DNA from: an uncultured Clostridia bacterium
GTDB taxonomy: Bacteria > Bacillota > Clostridia > TANB77 > CAG-508
Direction: 5' to 3'
Assembly (NCBI GenBank): GCA_944386205.1
Contig: CALXAE010000005.1
Span: 1-34,973, forward strand
Length of the DNA stretch: 34,973 bases
Positions 24,172-33,123 of this stretch are shown in pieces; position 1 is the stretch's first letter, and each line of letters begins with the position of its first letter. The translations under genes were made by a program, and so were the position numbers. The notes below the pieces were generated by a model. It was not told the DNA's origin. It searched no databases and saw only the letters and a program-made list of their open reading frames with translations.

Positions 24172-26781
24172 ATGGCAAACACAAAAGAGGAAGTAAACAT
24201 ATCAAAACTTTATGGACAAGAATGTTTACTATCCAAAAATGATTTTATCAAAAAATACAAAATTAAAGAAAGTGGACTTAGTTCGGAAGAAGCCGCGTAT
24301 AAGCTTAAGCAATTAGGTCCAAATATTATCAGGCAAGCAAAGCCGAAAAGATGGTATCACTACTTTTTTGAAAGTCTTTTTACGCCATTTAATTTAATTT
24401 TACTAGGAATTACACTGCTTCTATGTTATACAGATGTTATTTTACCAGAAACACCTAGCTATGCCAATATTATTGTTATTGTCATCTTAGTAGCTGCCAG
24501 TACTTTGTTAGATTTTGTTGAAATATATCGTTCTAACAAAGCAGCAGGTAAATTAAAAGAATTAGTTGCTACCACCTGCCATGTTCTAAGAGATGGTAAA
24601 GAAATTCAAATTCCTATAAAAGATGTTACACTTGGTGATATTGTTATTCTTACTGCTGGTAGTATGATTCCTGCTGATTTAAGAATTATAGAAGCAACTG
24701 ATTTATATGTAGGACAATCTTCTTTAACAGGTGAGTCTGACGCCGTTAAAAAAGTAGTAGAATCTCAAGTACAGCCAGACGATCTAGACAGTATTTCTGA
24801 TTTAGATACCATTTGTTTTATGGGAACCAATGTTATTTCTGGTAGTGCCAAAGGGGTTGTTATTAAAACTGCTGACTCTACGTATTTTGGAAAAATTGCC
24901 CATACGATATCTTCTGGTAAGCCAAAGACCGCTTTCCAAAAAGGAATTGAAAGTATTAGTAAATTATTAATTCGCTTTATGCTAATCATTATTCCTATTG
25001 TCTTTATCCTTAATTTTTCAAAACATAATATTGTCACAGCATTTACTTTTGCAGTAGCAATTTCTATTGCAATTACACCTTTACTACTTCCTGTTATCTT
25101 ATCATCTTGTTTATCAAAAGGTGCTGTAAAGATGTCTAAGAAAAAGACAATTGTTAAAAAATTAGATGCCATTCAAAATTTTGGTGCTATGAATATTTTA
25201 TGTACTGACAAAACAGGAACATTAACAGAGGATAAGATTGTTCTTGAAAAATATTTAGATATAAATGGCGATGAAGACCTTGGTGTACTAAAATATGCTT
25301 ATTTGAATGCAAGTCTTCAAACTGGTTTAAGAAGTAATATTGATGAAGCTGTTATCAATCGTGGTAAAGAATATAATATGCCGGAATTAACGAGTAAATA
25401 TATAAAACTAGATGAAATTCCTTTTGATTTTGCTCGTAGACGTTTATCAATTGCTGTAAAAAATGAAGAAGGTAAAGATGAATTAATCACAAAAGGCGCT
25501 GTAGAGGAAATTTTAAGTATTTCTACTTCTGTAGAATATCGAGGTGTTGTTTCTCCTTTAACTCGAGAGATTAAAGAAAATATACAAAGAATTAGTAAGA
25601 ATTTAAATAAAGAAGGCTTAAGAGTTATTGCTGTTTGTAAAAAATATAGCAATGAGCCTGGTTATGATTTTGAAGTAAAAGATGAAAAAAATATGATTTT
25701 AATTGGCTTTATTGGCTTCTTGGACCCACCAAAAGAAAGTGCAAAAGAAGCTGTTGAAAGAATGAATAGAGCTGGAATTCGTGTAATTGTTTTAACAGGT
25801 GATAATGCTGAAGTTACTAAATGCATTTGTGATAAGGTAAATATCAAATCTAAAAATATTATCTTAGGAAGTGAACTAGATAAATTATCAGATGTGGCTG
25901 TTCATAGATTAATTAAGAAAAACAATATTTTTGCAAAATTATCCCCTATCCAAAAAGCTAGAATTGTTCGATTATTAAAAGAACAAGGAAATGTTGTAGG
26001 ATATATGGGAGATGGAATCAATGATAGCCCTTCTTTAACCAATTCAGATGTTGGTATTTCAGTTGATACAGCTGTTGATATCGCTAAAGAATCTGCTGAC
26101 ATTATCTTACTAGAAAAAGACTTAAATGTTTTATTAGACGGAGTTACAGAAGGAAGAAAAACTTTTGCTAACTTAATGAAATATATAAAAATGGCTACAA
26201 GTTTTAACTTTGGTGAAGTGTTATCTGTTATTGTAGCAAGTGTTGCTTTACCATTTTTACCAGAAACACCTATCCAATTATTAGTAGAAGGATTATTATA
26301 TGACTTTGGTCAGATGACACTTCCTTTTGATGATGTAGATGAAGAAATTGTACGAAAACCTAAAAAATTAGATATAAAAAGTTTAAAACATTTCATGCTA
26401 TTTATGGGACCTGTAAGTTCTATCTTTGACTTGGTTGTATTTGCTTCTTTATGGTTCATCTTTGGTGTTAGAGAAGCAGCTCTTTTCCAAACTATCTGGT
26501 TTTCGTATAGTATTGTTTCAAACTTAGTTGGAATGCATATTATTAGAACTGCAAAAATACCTTTTATACAAAGTAATGCAAATAAAATGGTATATTTCTC
26601 TTCTATCCTATTAATTTTGGTAGGAATTATTGTACCATTTACACCTTTAGGAAGCTTTATTGGATTAGTTCCAATTGCTGGACAATATATTGCATTAATT
26701 TTTGTGGTAACCTTCCTATATTGTATTTTAGCTATGTTTGCTAAGAAAATTTACATCAAGAAATATGGAGAATGGATCTAA
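24172..26781 (+). CDS. P-type ATPase, MgtA-like Mg2+ transporter
   Basis: Membrane ATPase of 869 residues, closest in pattern to the MgtA/MgtB (type IIIB) Mg2+ importers. It has the N-terminal cation ATPase domain, the A-domain SLTGESDAVKK, the phosphorylated Asp346 in DKTGTLTED, RRLSIAV, VLTGDN, the hinge GDGINDSPS (from residue 614) and the MgtA-like end NFGEVLSV, LPETPIQLLVEGLLYDFGQMTLPFD and VRKPKKLD. ATG 24172 was preferred over 24133 since the promoter would start transcription at about 24134. GGGAGTGG precedes it. Its TAA directly abuts a 23-bp hairpin repeat. Substrate Mg2+ is inferred from the family. Confidence 0.9.
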   Translation: MANTKEEVNISKLYGQECLLSKNDFIKKYKIKESGLSSEEAAYKLKQLGPNIIRQAKPKRWYHYFFESLFTPFNLILLGITLLLCYTDVILPETPSYANIIVIVILVAASTLLDFVEIYRSNKAAGKLKELVATTCHVLRDGKEIQIPIKDVTLGDIVILTAGSMIPADLRIIEATDLYVGQSSLTGESDAVKKVVESQVQPDDLDSISDLDTICFMGTNVISGSAKGVVIKTADSTYFGKIAHTISSGKPKTAFQKGIESISKLLIRFMLIIIPIVFILNFSKHNIVTAFTFAVAISIAITPLLLPVILSSCLSKGAVKMSKKKTIVKKLDAIQNFGAMNILCTDKTGTLTEDKIVLEKYLDINGDEDLGVLKYAYLNASLQTGLRSNIDEAVINRGKEYNMPELTSKYIKLDEIPFDFARRRLSIAVKNEEGKDELITKGAVEEILSISTSVEYRGVVSPLTREIKENIQRISKNLNKEGLRVIAVCKKYSNEPGYDFEVKDEKNMILIGFIGFLDPPKESAKEAVERMNRAGIRVIVLTGDNAEVTKCICDKVNIKSKNIILGSELDKLSDVAVHRLIKKNNIFAKLSPIQKARIVRLLKEQGNVVGYMGDGINDSPSLTNSDVGISVDTAVDIAKESADIILLEKDLNVLLDGVTEGRKTFANLMKYIKMATSFNFGEVLSVIVASVALPFLPETPIQLLVEGLLYDFGQMTLPFDDVDEEIVRKPKKLDIKSLKHFMLFMGPVSSIFDLVVFASLWFIFGVREAALFQTIWFSYSIVSNLVGMHIIRTAKIPFIQSNANKMVYFSSILLILVGIIVPFTPLGSFIGLVPIAGQYIALIFVVTFLYCILAMFAKKIYIKKYGEWI

Positions 26782-26830
26782 TGGGGACGTGCCAAAACGG
26801 ACAAAAATTGTCCGTTTTGGCACGTCCCCA
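26782..26830. repeat. GGGGACGTGCC hairpin repeat (copy C), likely bidirectional terminator
   Basis: A perfect 23-bp inverted repeat, TGGGGACGTGCCAAAACGG and four more bases, with a three-base loop. It shares the outer TGGGGACG with copies A and B but has a different interior, so it is a sister subfamily. It starts right after the mgtA-like stop codon and lies 10 bases before the end of the convergent phosphodiesterase gene, a position suited to stopping transcription from both sides. Confidence 0.88.
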
Positions 26831-26839
26831 ATGAACCAC

Positions 26840-27382
26840 TTATTCTCTATATCTATATCCATCAATAATTTTTCCATCAACATCTTTTATTTCTATATCT
26901 TTATCATCCACTATTACATATGTATGTGGTGTATCACCTTTTGGCAATGAAATTGAACCTGGGTTTACAAATAATTGGTTATCATATTTTTTAATGAAGC
27001 AGGTATGGAAATGCCCATAAAACATAATGTCAAAGTCTTCATTTGGTAAATTATCAATATTGTATTTATGTCCATGTGTAAAAAACATATTTTTTCCATT
27101 GATTTTTTCTAATATATTTTCTTTTATTTCAAATTCAGAAACCATTTGGTCTACTTCTGCATCACAGTTTCCTCTTACTACTTCTAACTTATCTTTTATA
27201 CTATTTAATACTTTTGCCACTTTCATTGGGTCATATCCATCTGTTAATGGATTTCTAGGTCCATGATAATATAAATCTCCTAACACAACTATTTTTTCTG
27301 GTTTTTCTTTTTTAATAATTTCTTTTAACTTATCAGCATAAACACCTGAACCATGAATATCTGATACGACTAATATTTTCAT
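26840..27382 (-). CDS. yfcE: YfcE-like metallophosphoesterase
   Basis: Calcineurin-like phosphodiesterase of the YfcE/MJ0936 type, 180 residues. Metal ligands are visible in VVSDIHG, VLGDLYYHG, VRGNCD, THGHKYN and YGHFHT, with NPGSISLPKG near the end, all typical of YfcE. The in vivo substrate is unknown for the family. AGGAAGGAT precedes the ATG. A clean promoter lies 55 bases upstream. It converges on the mgtA-like gene across repeat copy C. Confidence 0.92.
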   Translation of the reverse strand: MKILVVSDIHGSGVYADKLKEIIKKEKPEKIVVLGDLYYHGPRNPLTDGYDPMKVAKVLNSIKDKLEVVRGNCDAEVDQMVSEFEIKENILEKINGKNMFFTHGHKYNIDNLPNEDFDIMFYGHFHTCFIKKYDNQLFVNPGSISLPKGDTPHTYVIVDDKDIEIKDVDGKIIDGYRYRE

Positions 27383-27437
27383 ACAAAATCCTTCCTTTCT
27401 TCCTTTGCTTGATTTTTGTATATCTTAATTCCCATAT

Positions 27438-27466
27438 ATTCTAAGCTATATAATTATAATTTTCAA
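27438..27466 (-). promoter_or_regulatory. Sigma-A promoter of the yfcE-like gene
   Basis: On the minus strand: TTGAAA (27466-27461), 17-base spacer, TAGAAT (27443-27438). Confidence 0.65.
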
Positions 27467-27490
27467 CCCCCTATATAAAATAACTTTGTC

Positions 27491-27530
27491 ATATAAAAAA
27501 TGACATCCTTTTCGATGTCATTTTTTATAT
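27491..27530. terminator. Rho-independent terminator of the DUF4116 gene
   Basis: A 17-bp perfect stem, ATATAAAAAATGACATC with its complement, around a six-base loop. The A and T runs flank the GACATC core, so it can act on either strand. It lies 14 bases after the stop of the minus-strand gene at 27544. Confidence 0.85.
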
Positions 27531-27543
27531 TTTAATTCGCTTT

Positions 27544-28056
27544 CTATTCCATTAATTTTTTAATTTCTTCATCTTGTTTTAGTTTATTTGATATAAAATG
27601 ATATGCTTGTTTATTTTGTTTTATGGCAATTTCGGCTAATTCTTTATCATCTATTAATCGTTTGCTAGCATATTTGATAATAATTCCTTTATTTTCTACT
27701 GCCGCTTTCACCACTTCTTTATCATCTCTTAACTCTTCTGATGCATAATACAATGCTTGTCCATAATTTTTACAGCATCCTAGCATAATCTCTTTATCCC
27801 CAGCTAATTCTTCTGATGTATAACAAATTGTCCAAGGTGCTGTTTTAGTAGCTAATTGTAATACTTCTTTATCTCCTTTTAGTCTTGTACTTGCAAATTC
27901 TAAAGCCTCTCCATCTTGTTTTAAAGCTTCCATAACAACTTCTTTATCATCTTGTAATTCTTCTGATGCTAATTCTAAATTTTTACCACTTTCCTTTACT
28001 GCTTGTAACATAAATTCTTTGTTATTATTATTTTTTTGTATTTCTTCTATTTCCAT
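27544..28056 (-). CDS. DUF4116 repeat protein
   Basis: A 170-residue acidic protein built from about five imperfect repeats, each of about 25-30 residues, of the form DDKEVV-x2-A-x4-G-x-ALxYASxxL. Clear units are EELQDDKEVVMEALKQDG, TRLKGDKEVLQLA, EELAGDKEIMLGC, EELRDDKEVVKAAVENKG and KRLIDDKELAEIAI. These helical repeats match DUF4116 and probably form a solenoid for protein contacts. No catalytic motif is visible. GAAAGGA precedes the ATG, and a strong terminator follows. Confidence 0.85.
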   Translation of the reverse strand: MEIEEIQKNNNNKEFMLQAVKESGKNLELASEELQDDKEVVMEALKQDGEALEFASTRLKGDKEVLQLATKTAPWTICYTSEELAGDKEIMLGCCKNYGQALYYASEELRDDKEVVKAAVENKGIIIKYASKRLIDDKELAEIAIKQNKQAYHFISNKLKQDEEIKKLME

Positions 28057-28084
28057 TTTTTCAGGTCCTTTCTTAATTGTTTAC

Positions 28085-28113
28085 ATTATATCACAATTTA
28101 TCTTACATTTCAG
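28085..28113 (-). promoter_or_regulatory. Candidate promoter of the DUF4116 gene
   Basis: On the minus strand: CTGAAA (28113-28108), 17-base spacer, TATAAT (28090-28085). The -10 is perfect, the -35 matches four of six. Confidence 0.5.
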
Positions 28114-28115
28114 TG

Positions 28116-28928
28116 TTAAATTCCTGGAAGACTTAGATATTTTTCAATATCATAAAAATTACTTTCTTTTGTCAAAACAATATCAAAATTCTTTTTATAT
28201 ACTTCCAAATTTTCAGCAATATTTTTATTTAAAAATCCTATCTTTAATAATTTATCAGCTGGATATTCTCCCATCATATACATATCTTCTACTAAATCAC
28301 CAATTCCAATTCTACATGTTTTGGTTCTTATTGCTTCTTTTACTTTTAAATTTCCTAATTTATCTATATTTTTATTTAAGCTATGAATCATATTGTCAGA
28401 AAATTTTATCATGTTTCCATTTTCATCGAATTTTATAAAATTACTAATAACTGTAATATTTTCATAATAACATTCTTGTTCTTTTAAAAATTGTTCTATA
28501 ACATTCCCAATTCCTGCTGACAATATAATAACTGGCACATTTTCTTCATATAATTTAAAAAGAAAGTCTTTTACACCTTTTCTTAAAATTAAATTGCTAT
28601 TATCAATAGACTTTTTTAATTTATCATTTGTAAGATGGTATTCATAATATAAATCCATACATTTTTCATACCATTCTTCCATATATTTTTCTTTTTCCTC
28701 TACATCTATTGTATAATCTAATTCTATTGGACCATATTTTTCATAATATTTATCTAAGTCATTTGATAAATCTTCTCCAAATACTTCTATATTTGCACTA
28801 GCATCCCAAGAATCTTGACTATTTCCTGTTGTAATTGTCTTGTCAAAATCCAAAAATATACATATATTGTTTAAATTCATTTTTTCTTTTAATTTATTTA
28901 TCTTTTCTTCATTATTTAGATATATCAT
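28116..28928 (-). CDS. Pyrimidine 5'-nucleotidase-like HAD hydrolase (UMPH-1 type)
   Basis: HAD-superfamily phosphatase of 270 residues resembling eukaryotic cytosolic 5'-nucleotidase III. Motif I is LDFDKTIT (Asp27, Asp29). The cap region has YEKYGPIELDYTI and EEKEKYMEEWYEKCMDLYYE. Motif II is VIILSAGIGNVIEQFL, and VISNFIKFDENG, HSLNKN and the motif IV IGIGDLVEDMYM follow. The order and wording match the UMPH-1 family, which hydrolyses pyrimidine nucleoside monophosphates. AAAAGGAG precedes the ATG. Substrate in this bacterium is inferred. Confidence 0.82.
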   Translation of the reverse strand: MIYLNNEEKINKLKEKMNLNNICIFLDFDKTITTGNSQDSWDASANIEVFGEDLSNDLDKYYEKYGPIELDYTIDVEEKEKYMEEWYEKCMDLYYEYHLTNDKLKKSIDNSNLILRKGVKDFLFKLYEENVPVIILSAGIGNVIEQFLKEQECYYENITVISNFIKFDENGNMIKFSDNMIHSLNKNIDKLGNLKVKEAIRTKTCRIGIGDLVEDMYMMGEYPADKLLKIGFLNKNIAENLEVYKKNFDIVLTKESNFYDIEKYLSLPGI

Positions 28929-28978
28929 GTATTTCTCCTTTTAAATTTCTCCCACATATATATTGTCATTTGTTCCAT

Positions 28979-29016
28979 AATGTCTCAAACAGAAACGTCC
29001 CCAATTGGACATTTTA
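28979..29016. repeat. Single arm of the palindromic repeat, copy D
   Basis: AATGTCTCAAACAGAAACG followed by TCCCCAATTGGACATTTTA matches the right arms of copies A and B with about one mismatch. No left arm is nearby, so it is a remnant. Its end overlaps the stop codon (29014-29016) of the minus-strand AAA-ATPase gene. Confidence 0.8.
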
Positions 29017-30681
29017 ATATACTTCCATTTTTACTTCTTTTCCTTTAAATGCATATACCATTTTTGTAATATTCTTAAATCCTCTTTCCTTTAAATTTTG
29101 TTCATATCCTTTTTCTTCTATTTGTTTTTTGGCATTTTCTATCGTTTCTTTTATTGTTTTTTCTTCTTTATCTTCTAAAACCTTAAATTCCATAATAAAA
29201 CTGTTTCCATTTTTGTCTTTTGGTTCTAACATAATATCATATCTTCCTATTCCAGATTCTCTATTGGAATTTACATAGTAAGTATCTTTTAATCCCACTA
29301 ACATGCCTAGTACAAATGCATGATAAAAGTTTTCCGCTGTGTTTTCTCCTACATCCATATAACTAAACATTTCTCTCACTAGTATGTCAAATTTCTTTTC
29401 ATATTCTTTCAAATTTAATGTTATTAAATCTTTTAATATACTTTTTAAGTCATTTCCTATTACTTTATTTCTAAACCAATCATTTATGATTTGTTGGAAT
29501 AGTAATTTTATTTCGTAATTTGGTAATTTTACTTTGTAGATATGTTCTGCTAGATTTACAACTTCTGTTACTTTTAAATAGCCTGTTCCTAGCATTAATC
29601 CCCAGATATTGTCCTCATTATTTTCTATCCCTACAATTACTGTTTCTAGATTTATTGGTACCTCTATTTCTTCATCTTTTAGCAAGCTTTCTATTTTTTC
29701 TTTTATTGTGCTAGAATTTTTTAGTACAAGTTTTATTAAATCATTTGAACTCGTATTTACCCAATATTGCATTAATTGCCTTGTTTTTAAGTAATTCAAT
29801 ATACTCCATGGATTATATATCCCTTCCGTATTTCCTATTCTGTATCCATCATACCATTTCTTTATTTCTACACTGTCGTCTTCTACTTCAAAATCCTTGA
29901 TTACTTTGCTCATTTCTTCTTCTGTTATTCCAAAATCATCACTAAATTCATCATTTAATACTGTATATACATCAAAATTATTTGCTCCACTAAATATGCT
30001 TTCTTTTGCTACTCTAGATACACCTGTTAAAACTGTTTTTTCTAAATATGGATTATCCTTAAATGTTGTTCCGTAAAATGTCCTAAAGAAATTTACTGCT
30101 TGGTCATAATATCCTTGTACATATGCATTTTGTATTGGTACATCATATTCATCCACTAGTAGTATAACTGGCTTATCATAATGTCTGTTTAAGTATTCAC
30201 TTAAATCTCTTACACTATTTTTCAATACACTTTCATCTTCTCTTGCAAATAATATATCTGTTATTCTGGCTTTTTCTTCTGGATAGATTTTATCACTATC
30301 TAATAAATATCTATGTTCTTTATACATATTTAGCATTGCTGTTCTCATGTCTAACAACATATTTTCATAATTTGTATCTTGTACATCTTTTAATGTTAAA
30401 TATATGACTGGATAATACCCTAATTTTGAAGTGTATTTTTCGTCTTGATTCATAATTTTTAAGCCTTTAAATAATTCTTTATTATCTTTTTGTTTGCAAT
30501 CAAAATAATACTTTAACATACTCATGTTTAACGTTTTTCCAAATCTTCTTGGTCTTGTTACTAATATAACTCTTGATTCATTGTCTATTATATCTTTTAT
30601 ATACATTGTTTTGTCTATATAATAATTATCTCTTATTCTCAACCCTTTAAAATCACTTTCTCCTATTCCAATTCCTTGCAT
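29014..30681 (-). CDS. AAA-ATPase-like protein with PD-(D/E)XK nuclease domain
   Basis: A 555-residue protein of the predicted AAA-ATPase (pfam09820) plus PD-(D/E)XK (pfam08011/DUF1703) architecture, often present in many copies in gut anaerobes. The start GIGESDFKGLRIRDNYYIDKT is diagnostic. The nucleotide loop is RPRRFGKTLNMSML (residues 43-56), Walker B is PVILLVDEYD (171-180), with TGVSRVAKESIFSGANN as sensor region and KWYDGYRIG. The C-terminal nuclease core has GRYDIMLEPKDKNG then FIMEFKV. Function is unproven; roles in mobile elements or defence have been suggested. AGGAGG precedes the ATG. Confidence 0.9.
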   Translation of the reverse strand: MQGIGIGESDFKGLRIRDNYYIDKTMYIKDIIDNESRVILVTRPRRFGKTLNMSMLKYYFDCKQKDNKELFKGLKIMNQDEKYTSKLGYYPVIYLTLKDVQDTNYENMLLDMRTAMLNMYKEHRYLLDSDKIYPEEKARITDILFAREDESVLKNSVRDLSEYLNRHYDKPVILLVDEYDVPIQNAYVQGYYDQAVNFFRTFYGTTFKDNPYLEKTVLTGVSRVAKESIFSGANNFDVYTVLNDEFSDDFGITEEEMSKVIKDFEVEDDSVEIKKWYDGYRIGNTEGIYNPWSILNYLKTRQLMQYWVNTSSNDLIKLVLKNSSTIKEKIESLLKDEEIEVPINLETVIVGIENNEDNIWGLMLGTGYLKVTEVVNLAEHIYKVKLPNYEIKLLFQQIINDWFRNKVIGNDLKSILKDLITLNLKEYEKKFDILVREMFSYMDVGENTAENFYHAFVLGMLVGLKDTYYVNSNRESGIGRYDIMLEPKDKNGNSFIMEFKVLEDKEEKTIKETIENAKKQIEEKGYEQNLKERGFKNITKMVYAFKGKEVKMEVY

Positions 30682-30802
30682 TTTTTTACCTCCTTATCGA
30701 TTTTGTCTATAATTTTACTAGTCTTTATTATTCTATTTAAATCTATAAATTATGATTTCTTATATAGTTTTTACATCTATATCTTACTATATAACAACAA
30801 AA

Positions 30803-30825
30803 ATAGCAAGTTCTTTTCTTGCTAT
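30803..30825 (-). terminator. Terminator of the two-component operon
   Basis: ATAGCAAG pairs with CTTGCTAT around TTCTTTT; on the minus strand the stem is followed by TTTTTGTTG. It lies downstream of the sensor kinase. The surrounding 30682-30931 holds no gene. Confidence 0.75.
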
Positions 30826-30891
30826 CTCTGGTTTTATATACCTATTAGTTGTTACTCTGAACGTGTATTTTTGATGGGATAATTGAATGAT

Positions 30892-30937
30892 TTGACACGT
30901 CACCAATTGGACATTCAACACCCAAACTGTCTCATTT
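30892..30937. repeat. Degenerate palindromic repeat arm, copy E
   Basis: GACACGTCACCAATTGGACA followed by CCCAAACTGTCTC parallels the right end of copy A, where AATTGGACA is also followed by CCCAAACTGTCTC. It contains the TGA stop of the sensor kinase gene (30932-30934, minus strand). Confidence 0.6.
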
Positions 30938-33034
30938 CCATCTAATTTCTACTTTGAATAAGTCTCCATCTATATCAATTTTAAATTTTCCACCTTGCAA
31001 TTCTGTTAAACTTTCTGCAATTGATAGACCTAGACCGCTTCCTTCTGTGTATCTTGATTTATCTCCTCTTACAAATCTTTGCATTAATTCTTCAGCACTA
31101 ATATTTAATTTATCTTTTGATATATTTTTAAATTCTAAATATACTTCTTCTTTTTGTTTTTCTAACTTAATATATACTCTTGAACCTTCTAAAGCATATT
31201 TTGAAATATTGCTAAAGACATTTTCTATAACACGATATAAATATCGATTGTCAGCCTTAATTAAAACATTTTCTTCTGGTAAATCCATTTCTAATTTTAA
31301 ATTTTTCTTTTCTAATTTATCTTCAAATTCTCCAACCATTTGATTTAATAATTCTTTTAAGTTAATCACTTCCATATTTAACTTTACATTTCCAGAAGAT
31401 ACTTTTGATGCTTCTACTAAATCTTCTATTAGTTTTTTTAGTCTTTGTGATTTTTTATCTAGCACAGCAATGTATTGTTCAATTTGTGCATTGTTGATAT
31501 CTTCTTTTTTCAATAAATCTACATAATTTATAATTGAAGTTAATGGTGTTTTGATATCATGTGATACATTTGTGATTAATTCTGTTTTTAATCTTTCTGA
31601 TTTTAAGCTTTGTTCAATTGCATTTGTAAATCCACCTGCTATATCATTAATGTATTTTGCCATGATTTTTAATGTTCCTTCTAATTCTTCTTCATTTAAT
31701 TTTACATTTGGATTTCCTTCATATATATTTCTCAAAGCTTCATTAATTTTTTGTATTTTTTTATTATATTGTAATAGTTTATAATATGCCCATATCCAGA
31801 AAGCAATTAATATGATTAATCCAATACCACTCCAGAACGTACATGCCAATATTATACTAATAACTACAAATCCCCAATAGATAATCGTTATTTTTCGATT
31901 GGTATTTTCTTTATCAGTTACTTTTCTAAAGATTTTTTGAACTGTTACTTTTATCCATCTACAAACTTTATAGGTTAAAAATGAACGGATAAATTGTTTT
32001 GCTTTTAATCGTCTAATGGTTGTAGCAACCCATACTGCCAAACTTGCATATCCAATTAAGTAACATAGCAAAAATACAGATACAAGAATTCTTTGAGGAA
32101 TTTGTGATTCGATACTTGCTACTGCAAAACTTATCATCATGCCGATTACAAACATAATCACAATTGATATGATTTCATAAGAAATTTTATCTAAACTATT
32201 TAATTGAATACCTTCTTTTCCTTTCTCATGTCCTGTTGCCCAAATTAAATATACAATCATTGCGATAATTGAAATTGCTGACAATGGTATTAAATAACTT
32301 GGTAAGTCTTCATGTCCTTTAAATAGATTATATACAGTTTGTTGGACATATAAGGAATTTGAATAATTTAACATAGTTGGGTCAATATTTGAATATACCT
32401 CATATCCTTCAAAATTATCTACAGAATAGTAAGATGATGTTATATATTTTACACTTTCTTGATTAATGCTGATAATATTTGTTGTGATATTTCCATTTTG
32501 ATAACTCCAATTTGTCTTTTCTGCTTTTAATTTATTGATTTCTTCTGGGTAATTGTTTGACCTGATATTGGTAAACATATTTCCGGTTTCTTTATCAATA
32601 ATAATATAATTGATATAAGGACTTAATCTAGTATTATTATAATGTATTGATTCATAATATACTGGGTACTCATAACTCTCGTCTTCTATTTCACTATAAT
32701 TGTCATATGGATTTTCTATTTCTACTTCTTCTGTATTTCTATCTATAGTCGAATATGATGATGTTATTTCAGATGTTTCTAGGCTATTTACATCCTCTTC
32801 ACCTTCTTTCATTTGCCTTTTATCCCTATTAATATCCTGGACATTAGAAATTAATGTTGCTAAATATTCTCTTCCAAATTCTTCTGTTTCAATATATTCT
32901 TCTGGTCCATCCATTTCTCCATATTGTGAAGTAATGGATATATCTATAATGCTAATTGATAAAATAAAAATCATAATAGGGATTAATATATAACATAAAA
33001 ATTTTAACAATATTGAATCTCTTATATTTTGCAT
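30932..33034 (-). CDS. Sensor histidine kinase with large extracytoplasmic domain
   Basis: A 700-residue membrane kinase. One helix (about residues 8-30) is followed by a Tyr/Glu/Asn-rich external domain (about 31-240), then about six further helices, a HAMP-like linker and the kinase core. The H box is NVSHDIKTPLTSI, the N box ENVFSNISKYA, and the G2 region RGDKSRYTEGSGLGLSIAESL. A canonical DxGxG G1 box is not visible; KNISKDKLNISAEELMQRF occupies its place, as in a group of VanS-like Firmicute kinases. ATG 33034 was preferred over 33061 as GAAGGTGA lies before it. It pairs with the regulator upstream, 89 bases away. Confidence 0.92.
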   Translation of the reverse strand: MQNIRDSILLKFLCYILIPIMIFILSISIIDISITSQYGEMDGPEEYIETEEFGREYLATLISNVQDINRDKRQMKEGEEDVNSLETSEITSSYSTIDRNTEEVEIENPYDNYSEIEDESYEYPVYYESIHYNNTRLSPYINYIIIDKETGNMFTNIRSNNYPEEINKLKAEKTNWSYQNGNITTNIISINQESVKYITSSYYSVDNFEGYEVYSNIDPTMLNYSNSLYVQQTVYNLFKGHEDLPSYLIPLSAISIIAMIVYLIWATGHEKGKEGIQLNSLDKISYEIISIVIMFVIGMMISFAVASIESQIPQRILVSVFLLCYLIGYASLAVWVATTIRRLKAKQFIRSFLTYKVCRWIKVTVQKIFRKVTDKENTNRKITIIYWGFVVISIILACTFWSGIGLIILIAFWIWAYYKLLQYNKKIQKINEALRNIYEGNPNVKLNEEELEGTLKIMAKYINDIAGGFTNAIEQSLKSERLKTELITNVSHDIKTPLTSIINYVDLLKKEDINNAQIEQYIAVLDKKSQRLKKLIEDLVEASKVSSGNVKLNMEVINLKELLNQMVGEFEDKLEKKNLKLEMDLPEENVLIKADNRYLYRVIENVFSNISKYALEGSRVYIKLEKQKEEVYLEFKNISKDKLNISAEELMQRFVRGDKSRYTEGSGLGLSIAESLTELQGGKFKIDIDGDLFKVEIRWK

Positions 33035-33123
33035 GGCTTCACCTTCTTTATTTATTATCATTCTTATTTATTTGTTCTTGCCTAACTTTTCCCTTTTCAT
33101 TTTTAACTTATTTCATTCATTTA

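Noticed and set aside
30676..30882. Plus-strand 68-residue ORF
   Set aside because: Low-complexity, no ribosome binding site, overlaps a terminator hairpin.
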